From contig NZ_VWPH01000009.1 of NCBI RefSeq assembly GCF_008630535.1, positions 62,001 through 126,000 of the forward strand: a stretch of DNA of 64,000 nucleotides, in the 5' to 3' direction. The position numbers were made by a program, and so were the translations under genes. Shown in pieces: positions 25,150 through 34,740 of this stretch. Source of the stretch: Saccharopolyspora hirsuta (lineage in GTDB: Bacteria > Actinomycetota > Actinomycetes > Mycobacteriales > Pseudonocardiaceae). How positions within the stretch are numbered: position 1 is the first letter of the stretch; the number at the start of each line of letters is the position of its first letter. The notes beneath the pieces were generated by a model. The model ran no database searches. It saw nothing but the letters and a program-made list of their open reading frames with translations, and was not told where the DNA came from.

Positions 25150-26862
25150 ATGCCGCGGCGCAGCGCGAGTTGGTTCGGAGCGCAGGGCAGGGCCGGGATG
25201 ACCGCCCGGTCCTGGGTCAAGAACCAGGGCTACAGCGACGAGGTCTTCGACGGGCGACCGGTGATCGGCATCGGCACCACCTGGTCTGAGCTGGCGCCCT
25301 GCAACGCCCACCAGCAGCGGATCGCCGAGGCGGTCAAGCGCGGGGTGTGGCAGGCGGGCGGGTTCCCGCTGGAGTTCCCCAACATGGCGCTGGGCGAGAC
25401 GCTGATGCGCCCGACCACGATGCTCTACCGGAACCTGCTGGCGATGCAGGCCGAGGAGACCATCCGCGCCAACCCGCTGGACGCGGTCGTGCTGCTGTCC
25501 GGCTGCGACAAGACCACGCCCGGGCTGCTGATGGCCGCGGCCAGCGTCGACCTGCCCACCGCCATGCTCACCGGCGGCCCGATGCTCAACGGCAAGTACC
25601 GCGGCACCGACATCGGTTCCGGGACCGCCGTGTGGCAGGCGGAGGCCGACCTGGTGGCGGGGCGGATCACGCAGGAGGAGTGCTACTTCATCGAGGGCTG
25701 CATGTCCCGCTCCAACGGGCACTGCATGACCATGGGCACCGCCTCCACCATGGCGTGCATCGTGGAGGCCCTGGGCATGCAGCTGCCGTACGCGGCGTCC
25801 TGGCCCGCGGTCGACGCCCGCCGCTACGCCGCCGCGCAGCAGACCGGCCAGCGCATCGTCGAGATGGTCGAGGAGGACCTCAAGCCGTCCGACGTGCTCA
25901 CCCGCGACGCGTTCCGCAACGCCATCCGCGCGAACGCGGCCATCGGCGGGTCGACCAACGCCGTCGTGCACCTGATCGCGATCGCCAAGCGGGTCGGGGT
26001 GGAGCTGACCGTCGACGACTTCGACACCGACACCCGCGACGTGCCGACGCTGGTGAACCTGCAGCCCAGCGGGAAGTTCCTGATGGAGGACTTCTGCTAC
26101 GCGGGCGGGCTCCCGGCGGTCCTGAAGGAGCTGGGTGATCTCGTGGAGCGGTCCGCGATCACGGTCACCGGGCGTTCGATGGGTGAGAACATCGCCGACG
26201 CGGAGGTGCACAACCGCGAGGTGATCACCCCGTTCGACGAGCCGTTCCAGGCCGTGGGCACCGGAACCGCGGTGCTGCGCGGCTCGCTGGCGCCCGACGG
26301 GGCGGTGGTCAAGCAGTCGGCGGCCTCGGAGCGGCTGCTGAAGCACCGCGGCCCGGCGATGGTGTTCGAGGACGTCGACGAGTACAACGCGGTGTGCAAG
26401 GACGACGACCTGGACGTCGACGAGAACACCGTGCTGGTCGTCCGCAACGCGGGCCCGAAGGGCTACCCCGGGATGCCGGAGGTGGCCAACGTGCCGGTGC
26501 CGAAGAAGGTCCAGGACCGCGGCTTCGACGACATCGTGCGCATCTCCGACGGCCGGATGAGCGGAACCGCCTACGGCACGGTGATCCTGCACGTCACCCC
26601 GGAAGCGGCGGCGGGCGGCCCGCTGGCCTTCGTCCGCACCGGCGACCTGATCAGCATCGACGTCCCCAACCGCCGCCTCGACCTGGAGGTGCCGGAGGAG
26701 GAGCTGGAACGCCGCCGAGCGGACTGGAAGGCCCCGGGCAACCCGCACCCGCGCGGCTACCCGCGCCTGTACCACGACCACGTCCTGCAGGCCTCGGAAG
26801 GCGCGGACCTGGACTTCCTGGTCGGCAGGTCCGGCAGCTACGTCCCCCGCGACGGCCACTGA
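25150..26862 (+). CDS. IlvD/Edd-family sugar-acid dehydratase (L-arabonate dehydratase-like)
   Basis: A 570-aa [Fe-S] dehydratase. It opens with MPRRSASWFG and SWVKNQGY, the start pattern of the aldonic-acid branch rather than of biosynthetic IlvD. Likely cluster ligands are C51 (APCNAH), C119 (SGCDKTTPG) and C192 (GHCMTMG); their spacing (68 and 73 residues) equals that known for L-arabonate dehydratase (C60, C128, C201). It should dehydrate an aldonate to a 2-keto-3-deoxy acid. GAGGAGGGCGC precedes the ATG. A divergent ACS-type transporter is the likely importer. The exact substrate is open. Confidence 0.85.
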   Translation: MPRRSASWFGAQGRAGMTARSWVKNQGYSDEVFDGRPVIGIGTTWSELAPCNAHQQRIAEAVKRGVWQAGGFPLEFPNMALGETLMRPTTMLYRNLLAMQAEETIRANPLDAVVLLSGCDKTTPGLLMAAASVDLPTAMLTGGPMLNGKYRGTDIGSGTAVWQAEADLVAGRITQEECYFIEGCMSRSNGHCMTMGTASTMACIVEALGMQLPYAASWPAVDARRYAAAQQTGQRIVEMVEEDLKPSDVLTRDAFRNAIRANAAIGGSTNAVVHLIAIAKRVGVELTVDDFDTDTRDVPTLVNLQPSGKFLMEDFCYAGGLPAVLKELGDLVERSAITVTGRSMGENIADAEVHNREVITPFDEPFQAVGTGTAVLRGSLAPDGAVVKQSAASERLLKHRGPAMVFEDVDEYNAVCKDDDLDVDENTVLVVRNAGPKGYPGMPEVANVPVPKKVQDRGFDDIVRISDGRMSGTAYGTVILHVTPEAAAGGPLAFVRTGDLISIDVPNRRLDLEVPEEELERRRADWKAPGNPHPRGYPRLYHDHVLQASEGADLDFLVGRSGSYVPRDGH

Positions 26863-26869
26863 GCGGGCT

Positions 26870-26915
26870 CGCGTGAGTGGTGGCGATTTCGCGCGAAATC
26901 GCCACCACTCACGCG
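26870..26915. terminator. Perfect 46-bp GTGAG-capped palindrome
   Basis: The 23-bp left arm begins CGCGTGAGTGGTGGCGAT and is exactly mirrored, with no spacer. It begins 8 nt after the dehydratase stop and faces the convergent secreted-protein gene, so it is probably a bidirectional terminator. It is the longest perfect palindrome I found in the window. Confidence 0.75.
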
Positions 26916-26962
26916 CGGGAGACGTCGGTTTCGCGCGAAGTCGCCGTGCTTCGCGCGGGCGG

Positions 26963-27457
26963 TCAGCCGCGGCCGGGGACCTGGGGGTCGCTCCAGCCGA
27001 GGTAGTTGTCGTAGTAGGAGACGTCGTCGGCGTGGCCGATCGCGCCTCCGACGCTGGTGGCGTAGAAGCCGCCCTTGCCGTCGGCGATGCCGACGTGGCC
27101 GTACTGGCTGATGTTCCAGTAGACGAAGGCGCCCTCGGGCGGGGTGGAGCCGTCGGTGTGGGCCTTGCCCGCGCTGACCGCGCCGTTCCAGTGCGCGATG
27201 GCGGACGGCCAGACGCCGGTGGTGCCGTAGGCGTTCTCGGCGGCCATCTCGCAGTAGCCCTCCAGGGAGCTGTCGCCGATGCGGGCCTTGTACCACTCGA
27301 TGGCACCCTGCGGGGTGCCGTCGCCGGGCGCTGCGGCGACCTGAACTGCCTGCGGGGCGGGCTCGGCGACCACGGCCGGGGTGGCGAGCGGGGCGAGGGC
27401 CAGCGCCGCACCGACACCGCAGGCACCGGCTAATCGCGCGATCCGTCGGATGTTCAC
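26963..27457 (-). CDS. Secreted small protein with a Cys/His (NlpC/CHAP-like) pattern
   Basis: About 164 aa. A clear signal peptide (ARLAGACGVGAALALAPLATPAVVA) precedes a domain with GYCEMAAENAYG and, later, ISQYGHVGIADGKGGFYAT. The single Cys before a helix and the GHVGI histidine resemble papain-like NlpC/P60 or CHAP hydrolases of the wall, but the match is partial and I do not claim a known family. The GTG at 27457 has AGGAGG 5 nt upstream. It lies in island 1. Confidence 0.65.
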   Translation of the reverse strand: MNIRRIARLAGACGVGAALALAPLATPAVVAEPAPQAVQVAAAPGDGTPQGAIEWYKARIGDSSLEGYCEMAAENAYGTTGVWPSAIAHWNGAVSAGKAHTDGSTPPEGAFVYWNISQYGHVGIADGKGGFYATSVGGAIGHADDVSYYDNYLGWSDPQVPGRG

Positions 27458-27603
27458 GAGAACCTCCTGGAGATTGTTGATCGGCAACATCCAGGGGGCA
27501 CACGCTAGCGATCACCCCTGCCGAACACCAGGAAGATGACCTGAACAGCCGATGAACCCGGACATCAGCGGATGCCGTGCTCGGCTTGGTGGCGGTCCCA
27601 CAC

Positions 27604-27933
27604 CTAGTCCAGGAGGCCGGGGAGGCCGCTGCGCAGGACCCTGCCCGAATGCTCGAACCGGATGTGGGGTGCGAAGAGCACGGCGACGCGTTCGGCGAGC
27701 TCCCGGCCGCGCCGCTCCCACTCCGCTTCGGCTTCGGGGCTGGGGAATTCCGTGTCGGGCGGGTACTCCCGGTCGAGCAGCGCTATCCACTCGCCGTGCC
27801 ACTGGTCGATCTGCTCGACGAGCTCGTCCGAGATGTCGCAGTACTCGCGCAGCCCGGCGGCGGAGACCGGGAACGACGTCGGGTCGGGCCGCTCGCTGAT
27901 CCAGAACGGATCCTGCTCCCAGTCGATCACCAT
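27604..27933 (-). CDS. Hypothetical acidic protein
   Basis: About 109 aa from the ATG at 27933. It is rich in Glu, Trp and Asp (MVIDWEQDPFWISE, DELVEQIDQWHGEWIALLD, FPSPEAEAEWERRGRELAERVAVLF), the style of short soluble actinobacterial proteins that often sit beside secreted toxins or in small accessory clusters. The frame is open upstream as far as the R1 repeat, but the extra sequence looks non-coding and no ribosome binding site is clear. No function can be assigned. Confidence 0.5.
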   Translation of the reverse strand: MVIDWEQDPFWISERPDPTSFPVSAAGLREYCDISDELVEQIDQWHGEWIALLDREYPPDTEFPSPEAEAEWERRGRELAERVAVLFAPHIRFEHSGRVLRSGLPGLLD

Positions 27934-28120
27934 CCGGACCTGCAGGACGGCGCTCTGCTTCCTTCGGCGGCTGAGCCTGGTGCTGACGAGGTTCTCCGGC
28001 ACCGCAACGGCTTCCCGGGCATTATGCACACCCGGCAATCCGAGCAGAACAGGAACCCGGTGGCCCCATCGATGTCTCGGGACTGGTTCCTCGATTCCTT
28101 CTGCTGGAACTGGCATGAGT

Positions 28121-28385
28121 ATTTCGAGTGAGCCTTTTTCATCCTGGCCGTGGACCGCAGCTGCGAAGGGCGACCGGCACCGATGACCAGGTCGTCGCAT
28201 GCGCCGCAGGCGCATAGCCCACCCTCGCAGCTCGCACCGCCGCGGGTTCTCAGCGTTCGCCTGGCGAGGACGGCCCAACTGCCGTGTATTGGCATACATA
28301 AAGTTGGGCACCCACAGCCAGGCGGGCGCTGAGGTTCCGCCACCGGCACCGCCACCCAGAACGAGGTTGGAAAAACCTCAGTGCT
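28121..28385 (-). repeat. R1 structured repeat, copy C
   Basis: A nearly complete copy on the minus strand, from TGAGGTTTTTCCAACCTCG (high coordinates) to GATGAAAAAGGCTCAC. The inner stem GCCCAACT...AGTTGGGC, the TGTAT...ATACA tip, CGCCTGG...CCAGGCG and CTCAGCG...CGCTGAG all pair. The ATGCGCC-tgc-GGCGCAT hairpin is intact. The outer bases of the terminal repeats differ from copies A and B. It lies in island 1, downstream of the YbaB-like fragment in the same orientation. Between 28386 and 28572 I see no gene. Confidence 0.8.
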
Positions 28386-28572
28386 TGCGCAGCTGCGCCG
28401 GAGGCGAGATCGACCAGGGCGACCTGCAGGGATCGGCCCGCGTTCCGGGCAGCTGCCAGCGTGCTCTGCGGTGGTTCGTGCCAGGTCGATTGCAAGATAG
28501 GGGGAGATTGAACTGTTGGTTGAACGATTTCGAGAATTGTTCTAGCGTTTCGGGCATCGATCTCGGTGAATA

Positions 28573-28848
28573 TCATTCTTCGGTGTTCCGCGTATCCGTC
28601 AGATTGCCTTGCGCTCGCGCTCCAGGACGGTGTTGCAGGGCTTCCAGTGCCGTTTCCCGGGTGTCGACGGTCACGGTCACCGACCGGCTGCGCTCCGTGA
28701 TGCGGATGCGGCTGATCTCCTGCCGGTTTGCCTTCTCCTGCAGGTCTTGCGCCCACGCCCGGATCGCGCGGTCGGCCTGCGCCGGGTCCGCGCCGAGGTC
28801 CTGCGACTTCCTCCCCCGGAATTCCGAGTCAGGGGAGTTCTGCTTCAC
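28573..28848 (-). CDS. Possible truncated YbaB/EbfC-like protein
   Basis: About 91 aa from a GTG at 28848. The segment AIRAWAQDLQEKANRQEISRIRITERSRSVTVTVDTRE resembles the helix and the VTVTV strand of YbaB/EbfC nucleoid proteins, which in actinobacteria often open type VII secretion or toxin cassettes. The conserved C-terminal half is missing and the end is short, so this may be a remnant. It is divergent from murE. No ribosome binding site is evident. Low confidence. Confidence 0.35.
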   Translation of the reverse strand: MKQNSPDSEFRGRKSQDLGADPAQADRAIRAWAQDLQEKANRQEISRIRITERSRSVTVTVDTRETALEALQHRPGARAQGNLTDTRNTEE

Positions 28849-28968
28849 GCGCGCGCGACCGGAGTTCGGATGAGCAGCGATTGCGCTGAACAGCACAACG
28901 TCGTTCGGCCGGATGCGGGGGCGACCATCGGGATGCGGGCTCGGGGGGTACCGGTAGCCTGTCGCGAC

Positions 28969-30576
28969 GTGCCTTCCGCGGTTGCCACAGCTCCGCCGCG
29001 CCCGTCCCACGTGGAGCCGGTGGAGATCGAGAAACTCGCCGATCTCATCGGTGCGCGAGTGCTTCGCGCCCCTGGTCGCAGCGCCGACGCGGCGCCGGTG
29101 ACCGGGGCGACGCTGCGCGCTCAGCACGTCCGCCCCGGGGACCTGTTCGCCGCGCTGCCCGGCACGCGCGTGCACGGTGCGGACTTCGCCCAGAACGCGC
29201 TGGACGCCGGGGCTGTGGCGGTGCTCACCGACCAGGCCGGGGTCGACCGGGCCGGGCTCGCCGAGCACCCCGCGGTTCGCGACGGCAGCGTGTCCGTGCT
29301 GGTGCACGACGATCCGCGCGGTGTGCTCGGGGCCGCTTCGGCGCTGATCTACGGCGACCCGTCGCGCAAGCTGAAGATCCTCGGCGTGACCGGTACCTCC
29401 GGCAAGACCACCACGTCCTACCTGCTGGAGTCCGCGCTGCAGGCCGCCGGGTTCTGCACCGGGCTGGTCGGCACCGTGGAGACCCGCATCGCCGGGGAGC
29501 GGCTGGACAGCGCGTTCACCACCCCCGAGGCTCCCGACCTGCAGGCGCTGCTCGCGGTCATGGTCGAGCACGGGGTCACGTTCGTGCCGATGGAGGTCTC
29601 CAGCCACGCGCTGGCCATGGGCCGGGTGTCCGGCACCCGGTTCACCGTCGGGGCGTTCACCAACCTCTCCCAGGACCACCTGGACTTCCACCGGGACATG
29701 GAGGACTACTTCCAGGCCAAGGCGCTGCTGTTCGACGGCCGGGCCGAGCACGAGGTGGTCTGCGTCGACGGCGAATGGGGCCGCCGCCTGGTCAAGGACG
29801 GCACCGTCACGGTGTCCACCGAGGGCGATGCGACCTGGTCGGCCACCGACGTGCAGGCCTTCGCCACCGGGGAGCAGACCTTCACCGCGCACGGGCCCGA
29901 CGACCTCAAGCTGCACGTCCGGCTGCGGCTGCCCGGTCCGTTCAACGTGGCCAACGCGCTGCTGGCCATCGGCGCGCTGCACGCGGCCGGGGTGCCGACC
30001 TGGGCGATCGAGCGCGGGCTGGCCGAGGTCGACGTGCCCGGCCGGATGGAGCGGGTCGCGCTCGGCCAGGACTTCACCGCCGTCGTCGACTACTCGCACA
30101 AGCCCGGCGCGGTGGCCGCGGTGCTCGACGCGGCGCGCGCGCAGGTCGACGGCAAGGTGATCGTCGTGCTGGGCTGCGGCGGCGACCGGGACGTGGCGAA
30201 GCGGCCGCTGATGGGCGAGGCCGCCGCCCGCCGCTCGGAGCTGCTGATCGTCACCGACGACAACCCGCGCAGCGAGGACCCCGCCGAGATCCGGGCCGCC
30301 ATGCTGGCCGGTGCCGAGGAGGTGCCCGCCGACGAGCGCGGCGAGGTCGTCGAGATCGGCGACCGGCGCGCGGCCATCGCCGCCGCCGTGGACCGCGCCG
30401 GGACCGGCGACATCGTGGTCGTCGCAGGCAAGGGCCACGAGACCGGGCAGGAGGTCGCGGGGGTGGTGCACCCGTTCTCCGACCGGGAGGAACTGGCCGC
30501 CGCGCTGCGCCATAGGCTTAGGGACCCAGAAGGGACCGATGTTCGTCGGGGGCAGGTCAACGAGGAGGCGTCATGA
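28969..30576 (+). CDS. murE: UDP-MurNAc-L-Ala-D-Glu:meso-diaminopimelate ligase MurE
   Basis: A 535-aa Mur ligase. GVTGTSGKTTTSYLLES is the ATP-binding loop, TPEAPDLQALLA and MEVSSHALAMGR are MurE blocks, and DNPRSEDP is the signature for meso-diaminopimelate as the third residue, so the peptidoglycan is DAP-type. The GTG at 28969 has no Shine-Dalgarno but TAGCCT lies 8 nt before it, which suggests a leaderless mRNA and a promoter private to murE. That fits its separation from ftsI by island 1. The end is near two small hairpins before murF. Confidence 0.95.
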   Translation: MPSAVATAPPRPSHVEPVEIEKLADLIGARVLRAPGRSADAAPVTGATLRAQHVRPGDLFAALPGTRVHGADFAQNALDAGAVAVLTDQAGVDRAGLAEHPAVRDGSVSVLVHDDPRGVLGAASALIYGDPSRKLKILGVTGTSGKTTTSYLLESALQAAGFCTGLVGTVETRIAGERLDSAFTTPEAPDLQALLAVMVEHGVTFVPMEVSSHALAMGRVSGTRFTVGAFTNLSQDHLDFHRDMEDYFQAKALLFDGRAEHEVVCVDGEWGRRLVKDGTVTVSTEGDATWSATDVQAFATGEQTFTAHGPDDLKLHVRLRLPGPFNVANALLAIGALHAAGVPTWAIERGLAEVDVPGRMERVALGQDFTAVVDYSHKPGAVAAVLDAARAQVDGKVIVVLGCGGDRDVAKRPLMGEAAARRSELLIVTDDNPRSEDPAEIRAAMLAGAEEVPADERGEVVEIGDRRAAIAAAVDRAGTGDIVVVAGKGHETGQEVAGVVHPFSDREELAAALRHRLRDPEGTDVRRGQVNEEAS

Positions 30577-30616
30577 GCGACAATTGCCCGTTTCGCGCTC
30601 ATGTAAGCCGACCGGG

Positions 30617-30737
30617 TGCGGGTGTCCCGCAGGGTACGGAGGCGTCGTGAGCCAGGCTCATCGTCGCCGTCGGGTGCGGTGACGCCGTGAGCGGCGCGCC
30701 GCGCTCGTGGATGCCGATCGGATGCGGGTGACCCGCA
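30617..30737 (+). repeat. Paired small hairpins and degenerate repeats between murE and murF
   Basis: TGCGGG-TGT-CCCGCA (30617-30631) and TGCGGG-TGA-CCCGCA (30723-30737) are twin hairpins, each preceded by GCCGA(C/T)CGG and followed by a GGAG-rich stretch; a weaker third unit lies between them. The 179-nt gap is otherwise empty. The last unit contains the murF ribosome binding site region, so the structures could modulate murF translation. Confidence 0.45.
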
Positions 30738-30755
30738 AGACGGAGTGGAGGCAAG

Positions 30756-32216
30756 TTGATCCGGCTCAGCCTCGCTGACATCGCGCGTGCGGTGGGCGGC
30801 GGGCTTCATCGTGCGGAAGGCTCGGAGATCGTCAGCGCGGGCGTCGAGTTCGACTCCCGCAAGATCGAGACCGGCGGGCTGTTCGTGGCCGTGCCGGGCG
30901 AACGGGTCGACGGGCACGACTTCGCCGCGCAGGCGGTGGCCGACGGCGCGGTGGGCGTGCTCGCCGCGCGCGAGGTCGACGCCCCGGCGGTCGTGGTGCC
31001 CCCGATCCCCGCCGCGGACCGCTCGGGCGCGCTGGCGCTCGCCGGGGACGCCGACGGCTCCGGCGCCGCGGTGCTGACCGGGCTGGCGAAGCTGGCCAGG
31101 TACGTGGTCGACCGGCTGCCGCAGCTCACCGTGGTCGGCGTGACCGGCTCGTCCGGCAAGACGTCCACCAAGGACTTGATCGCGCAGCTGCTGGAACCGA
31201 TGGGGCCGACGGTCGCGCCGCCCGGTTCGTTCAACAACGAGCTCGGGCACCCGTGGACGGTGCTGCGCGCCGACGAGCGCACCAAGCACCTGGTGCTGGA
31301 GCTCTCCGCGCGCGGCGTCGGGCACATCGCGAACCTGTGCCAGGTCGCTCCGCCGCGCATCGGCGTGGTGCTCAACGTCGGGCACGCGCACCTCGGCGAG
31401 TTCGGCTCGCAGGAAGCGGTGGCGCAGGCCAAGGGCGAGCTGCCCGAGTCGCTGCCCGCGGACGGCGTGGCGGTGCTCAACGGCGACGACCCGCTGGTCG
31501 CGGCGATGGCCGAGCGGACTCGGGCGCGCGTGGTGCTGGTCGGGGAGCGCCCCGACGCGCACGTTCGGGCCGAGGACATCGACGTCGACGAGCAGGCGCG
31601 GCCCACGTTCAGGCTGGTCACCGCCGAGGGCTCGGCGCGGGTGACGCTGCCGCTGTTCGGCGAGCACCACGTCGGCAACGCGCTGGCCGCCGCCGCCGTC
31701 GCGCTGGAGCTCGGCGCGACCCTCGAGGAGGTCGCCGAGCGGTTGAGCTCGGTGCGGCGCGTGTCGGCGCGGCGCATGGAGGTCAGCGAGACCCCGGACG
31801 GCGTCACGGTCGTCAACGACGCCTACAACGCGAACCCGGAGTCGGTGCGCGCCGCGCTGAAGACGCTGGCCGCGATGACCCGCGGACGTCCCGCCCGGGC
31901 CTGGGCGGTGCTCGGGCACATGGGCGAGCTCGGCGAGGCCGAGACCGAGGCGCACGACGAGATCGGACGGCTGGCCGTCCGGCTGAACATCGACCGGCTG
32001 GTGGTGGTCGGCGAACAGGCCCAGGCGATGCACCAGGCGGCATCGCTGGAGGGGTCGTGGGGAGAGGAGTCGGTTCTGGTGCCGGACGTCGATGCGGCTG
32101 TCGCGCTGCTGCGCGCCGAGCTGCGTCCCGGTGACGTTGTCCTGACCAAGGCGTCGAACGCCGCCGGGCTGTGGCGGGTCGCCGACGCGCTGCTGGCGGG
32201 AGGGCGGACCGCGTGA
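30756..32216 (+). CDS. murF: UDP-MurNAc-tripeptide:D-Ala-D-Ala ligase MurF
   Basis: A 486-aa Mur ligase with [17 protein letters not shown] (ATP loop), [15 protein letters not shown] and [20 protein letters not shown], the MurF signatures. It adds D-Ala-D-Ala to the UDP-MurNAc-tripeptide in the cytoplasm. The start is TTG, chosen because GTGGAGG lies 4 nt upstream and the first residues align with MurF N-termini. Its TGA overlaps the mraY GTG. Confidence 0.94.
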   Translation: MIRLSLADIARAVGGGLHRAEGSEIVSAGVEFDSRKIETGGLFVAVPGERVDGHDFAAQAVADGAVGVLAAREVDAPAVVVPPIPAADRSGALALAGDADGSGAAVLTGLAKLARYVVDRLPQLTVVGVTGSSGKTSTKDLIAQLLEPMGPTVAPPGSFNNELGHPWTVLRADERTKHLVLELSARGVGHIANLCQVAPPRIGVVLNVGHAHLGEFGSQEAVAQAKGELPESLPADGVAVLNGDDPLVAAMAERTRARVVLVGERPDAHVRAEDIDVDEQARPTFRLVTAEGSARVTLPLFGEHHVGNALAAAAVALELGATLEEVAERLSSVRRVSARRMEVSETPDGVTVVNDAYNANPESVRAALKTLAAMTRGRPARAWAVLGHMGELGEAETEAHDEIGRLAVRLNIDRLVVVGEQAQAMHQAASLEGSWGEESVLVPDVDAAVALLRAELRPGDVVLTKASNAAGLWRVADALLAGGRTA

Positions 32217-33289
32217 AGCCGATCCTGGTGGCGGCCGCGGTCGCCCTCGTCGTCTCGATCCTGTTCACCCCGTACCTGATCCGGGTCTTCTCCAAGCAGG
32301 GCTTCGGCCAGGAGATCCGCGAGGAGGTGCAGAGCCAGCACGCGGCCAAGCGCGGCACCCCGACCATGGGCGGGGTGGCGATCCTGGTCGCCATGTGGTG
32401 CGGCTACCTGGCCACCCACCTGATCATGGGCGACCAGCCCACCGTGACCGGGTTGCTGGTGCTCGGCCTGACCACCGCGCTGGGCATCGTCGGCTTCCTG
32501 GACGACTTCATCAAGATCCGCAAGCAGCGCAACCTCGGGCTGAACAAGACCGCGAAGCTGGTCGGCCAGCTGGTGGCCTCGGTGCTGTTCGCGATCCTGG
32601 CCATCCGCTTCCCGAACGAGCACGGCGTGACGCCCGCGTCGACGGAGCTGTCGTTCCTGCGCGACATCTCGGTGATCTCCTTCGGCGCGATCGGGTTCGT
32701 GATCTTCGCCTACGTCGCGATCAGCGGCTGGTCCAACGCGGTCAACTTCACCGACGGCATGGACGGCCTGGCCGGCGGCACCGCGGCGATGGTGCTGGCG
32801 ACCTACGTGCTGGTGGCGTTCTGGCAGCTGCGCAACGACTGCTTCGCCGTCTCCGGCCCGGCCCCGGGCTGCTACACGGTGCGCGACCCGCTGGACATCG
32901 CGGTGGTCGCGGCGGCGGCGATGGCGGCCTGCGTCGGGTTCCTGTGGTGGAACGCCGCACCGGCGAAGATCTTCATGGGCGACACCGGTTCGCTGGCGCT
33001 GGGCGGTCTGCTCGCCGGGCTGTCGATGGCCACCCGCACCGAGCTGCTGATGATCATCATCGGCGGGGTGTTCGTGGTCGAGGCGCTGTCGGTGGTGCTG
33101 CAGATCGTGGTGTTCCGGACCACCCGGCGCCGGTTGTTCCGGATGGCCCCGTTCCACCACCACTTCGAGCTGGCCGGGTGGGCCGAGACCACGGTGATCA
33201 TCCGCTTCTGGGTGCTGGCCGGGATCAGCTGCATGTTCGGCGTGGGCCTGTTCTACGCGGACTGGCTCTCCGCCGCCCTGACGCGCTGA
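32213..33289 (+). CDS. mraY: Phospho-MurNAc-pentapeptide translocase MraY
   Basis: A 358-aa protein with ten transmembrane helices. [29 protein letters not shown] (catalytic aspartates), [17 protein letters not shown] and [15 protein letters not shown] are the hallmark motifs. It transfers phospho-MurNAc-pentapeptide to undecaprenyl phosphate, forming lipid I. The GTG overlaps the murF stop, giving translational coupling. Confidence 0.96.
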   Translation: MKPILVAAAVALVVSILFTPYLIRVFSKQGFGQEIREEVQSQHAAKRGTPTMGGVAILVAMWCGYLATHLIMGDQPTVTGLLVLGLTTALGIVGFLDDFIKIRKQRNLGLNKTAKLVGQLVASVLFAILAIRFPNEHGVTPASTELSFLRDISVISFGAIGFVIFAYVAISGWSNAVNFTDGMDGLAGGTAAMVLATYVLVAFWQLRNDCFAVSGPAPGCYTVRDPLDIAVVAAAAMAACVGFLWWNAAPAKIFMGDTGSLALGGLLAGLSMATRTELLMIIIGGVFVVEALSVVLQIVVFRTTRRRLFRMAPFHHHFELAGWAETTVIIRFWVLAGISCMFGVGLFYADWLSAALTR

Positions 33290-33335
33290 TGTCGTGAACG
33301 ACCACCGCCGCTCGCGGGACGATGAGGAGGACGGC

Positions 33336-34733
33336 GTGGCAAGCCGGTTCCAGGGATTGCAGGTGCTGGTGGCCGGGGCCGGGGTGTCCGGCCGCTCGGC
33401 GGCCGAGGCGCTGCTCGCGGCGGGCGCGGCGGTGACCGTCACGGACGGTTCGGCCGACCGGCTCGCCGCCCTGGCCTCGCTGCAGTCGCAGGGCGCGGAG
33501 CTGGTGCCCGGGCTGGCCGAGCCGCCGGTCGGCACGGACCTGGTGGTCACCAGCCCCGGCTGGCGGCCGGACGCGCCGCTGCTGGCGGCCTCGGCCACCG
33601 CGGGCGTCGAGGTGATCGGCGAGGTCGAGCTGGCCTGGCGGCTGGACCGGGAGAAGGAGTCCCCGGCGACCTGGCTCGCGGTCACCGGCACCAACGGCAA
33701 GACCACCACGGTCAGCATGCTCGAGTCGGTGCTGCGCGCCGCCGGGGTCGACGTGGTGGCCTGCGGCAACGTCGGGCTGCCGGTGGTGGACGCGGTCCGC
33801 GCCGGGCACGGCGTGCTGGCCGTGGAGCTGTCCAGCTTCCAGCTGCACTGGTCGGAGTCGCTCGCGCCGCGCGCCGCCGTCGTCCTGAACCTCGCCGCCG
33901 ACCACCTGGACTGGCACGGCGACCTGGACTCCTACGGCGCGGCCAAGGCCAAGATCTACGCGGGCAACGCGGTCTCGGTCGCCAACGCCGACGACGAGTG
34001 GTCGACCCGGCTGGTCGGCGCGGCGACCGGGCGGACGGTCTCGTTCACGCTCGGGGTCCCGCAGGCCGACCAGCTCGGTGTCGAGGACGGCGAGCTGGTC
34101 GACCGGGCCTTCGGCGACCGGGTGGTGCTCGCCTCGCTGGCGGACGTGCACCCCGCGGGCCCGCACAACGTCGCCAACGCGCTGGCCGCGGCGGCGCTCG
34201 CGCGCGCCTACGGCGTGCAGCCGGACGCGGTGGCCGAGGGGCTGCGGGCGTTCCAGCCCGGCGCCCACCGGTCGGTCCCGGTGGCCGAGGCCGATGGTGT
34301 GTCCTATGTGGACGACTCGAAGGCGACCAACCCGCACGCGGCCGACGCCGCGCTGCGCGCCCACCCGAGGGTGGTGTGGATCGCCGGTGGTCTGCTCAAG
34401 GGCGCGGAGGTGGACGAGCTCGTCGCGGCCAACGCCGATCGGCTCGCCGCCGCGGTGCTGATCGGCCGGGATCGGGCGCAGTTCGCCGCCGCACTGGCCC
34501 GACACGCCCCGGATGTGCCGGTCCGCGAGGTGTCGGCGGGGGACGATGCGGGCATGCTGCAAGCTGTCCGGTTGGCCCACGAGTTCGCAAGTCCCGGTTC
34601 GGTGGTGCTGCTCGCCCCGGCCGCCGCCTCGATGGACATGTTCACCGATTACGCCCACCGGGGCCGCGCTTTCGCCGACGCGGTTCGCGAGGTCCTGACC
34701 GGCACGCCGACGGCACCCGCCCACGGCGGGTGA
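33336..34733 (+). CDS. murD: UDP-MurNAc-L-alanine:D-glutamate ligase MurD
   Basis: About 465 aa. VLVAGAGVSGRSAAEALL (Rossmann-like UDP-binding domain), AVTGTNGKTTTVSMLESVL (ATP loop), NLAADHLDWHG and YVDDSKATNPHAADAAL mark MurD. I prefer the GTG at 33336, preceded by GAGGAGG at 5 nt; an earlier in-frame GTG at 33294 would add 14 charged residues and has no ribosome binding site. It adds D-glutamate to UDP-MurNAc-L-Ala. Confidence 0.93.
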   Translation: MASRFQGLQVLVAGAGVSGRSAAEALLAAGAAVTVTDGSADRLAALASLQSQGAELVPGLAEPPVGTDLVVTSPGWRPDAPLLAASATAGVEVIGEVELAWRLDREKESPATWLAVTGTNGKTTTVSMLESVLRAAGVDVVACGNVGLPVVDAVRAGHGVLAVELSSFQLHWSESLAPRAAVVLNLAADHLDWHGDLDSYGAAKAKIYAGNAVSVANADDEWSTRLVGAATGRTVSFTLGVPQADQLGVEDGELVDRAFGDRVVLASLADVHPAGPHNVANALAAAALARAYGVQPDAVAEGLRAFQPGAHRSVPVAEADGVSYVDDSKATNPHAADAALRAHPRVVWIAGGLLKGAEVDELVAANADRLAAAVLIGRDRAQFAAALARHAPDVPVREVSAGDDAGMLQAVRLAHEFASPGSVVLLAPAAASMDMFTDYAHRGRAFADAVREVLTGTPTAPAHGG

Positions 34734-34740
34734 TCCTGCC

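Noticed and set aside
25150-26862. Biosynthetic IlvD (dihydroxy-acid dehydratase of branched-chain amino acid synthesis)
   Set aside because: The N-terminus and Fe-S ligand spacing follow the aldonic-acid branch, and the neighbouring gene is a sugar-acid-type transporter.
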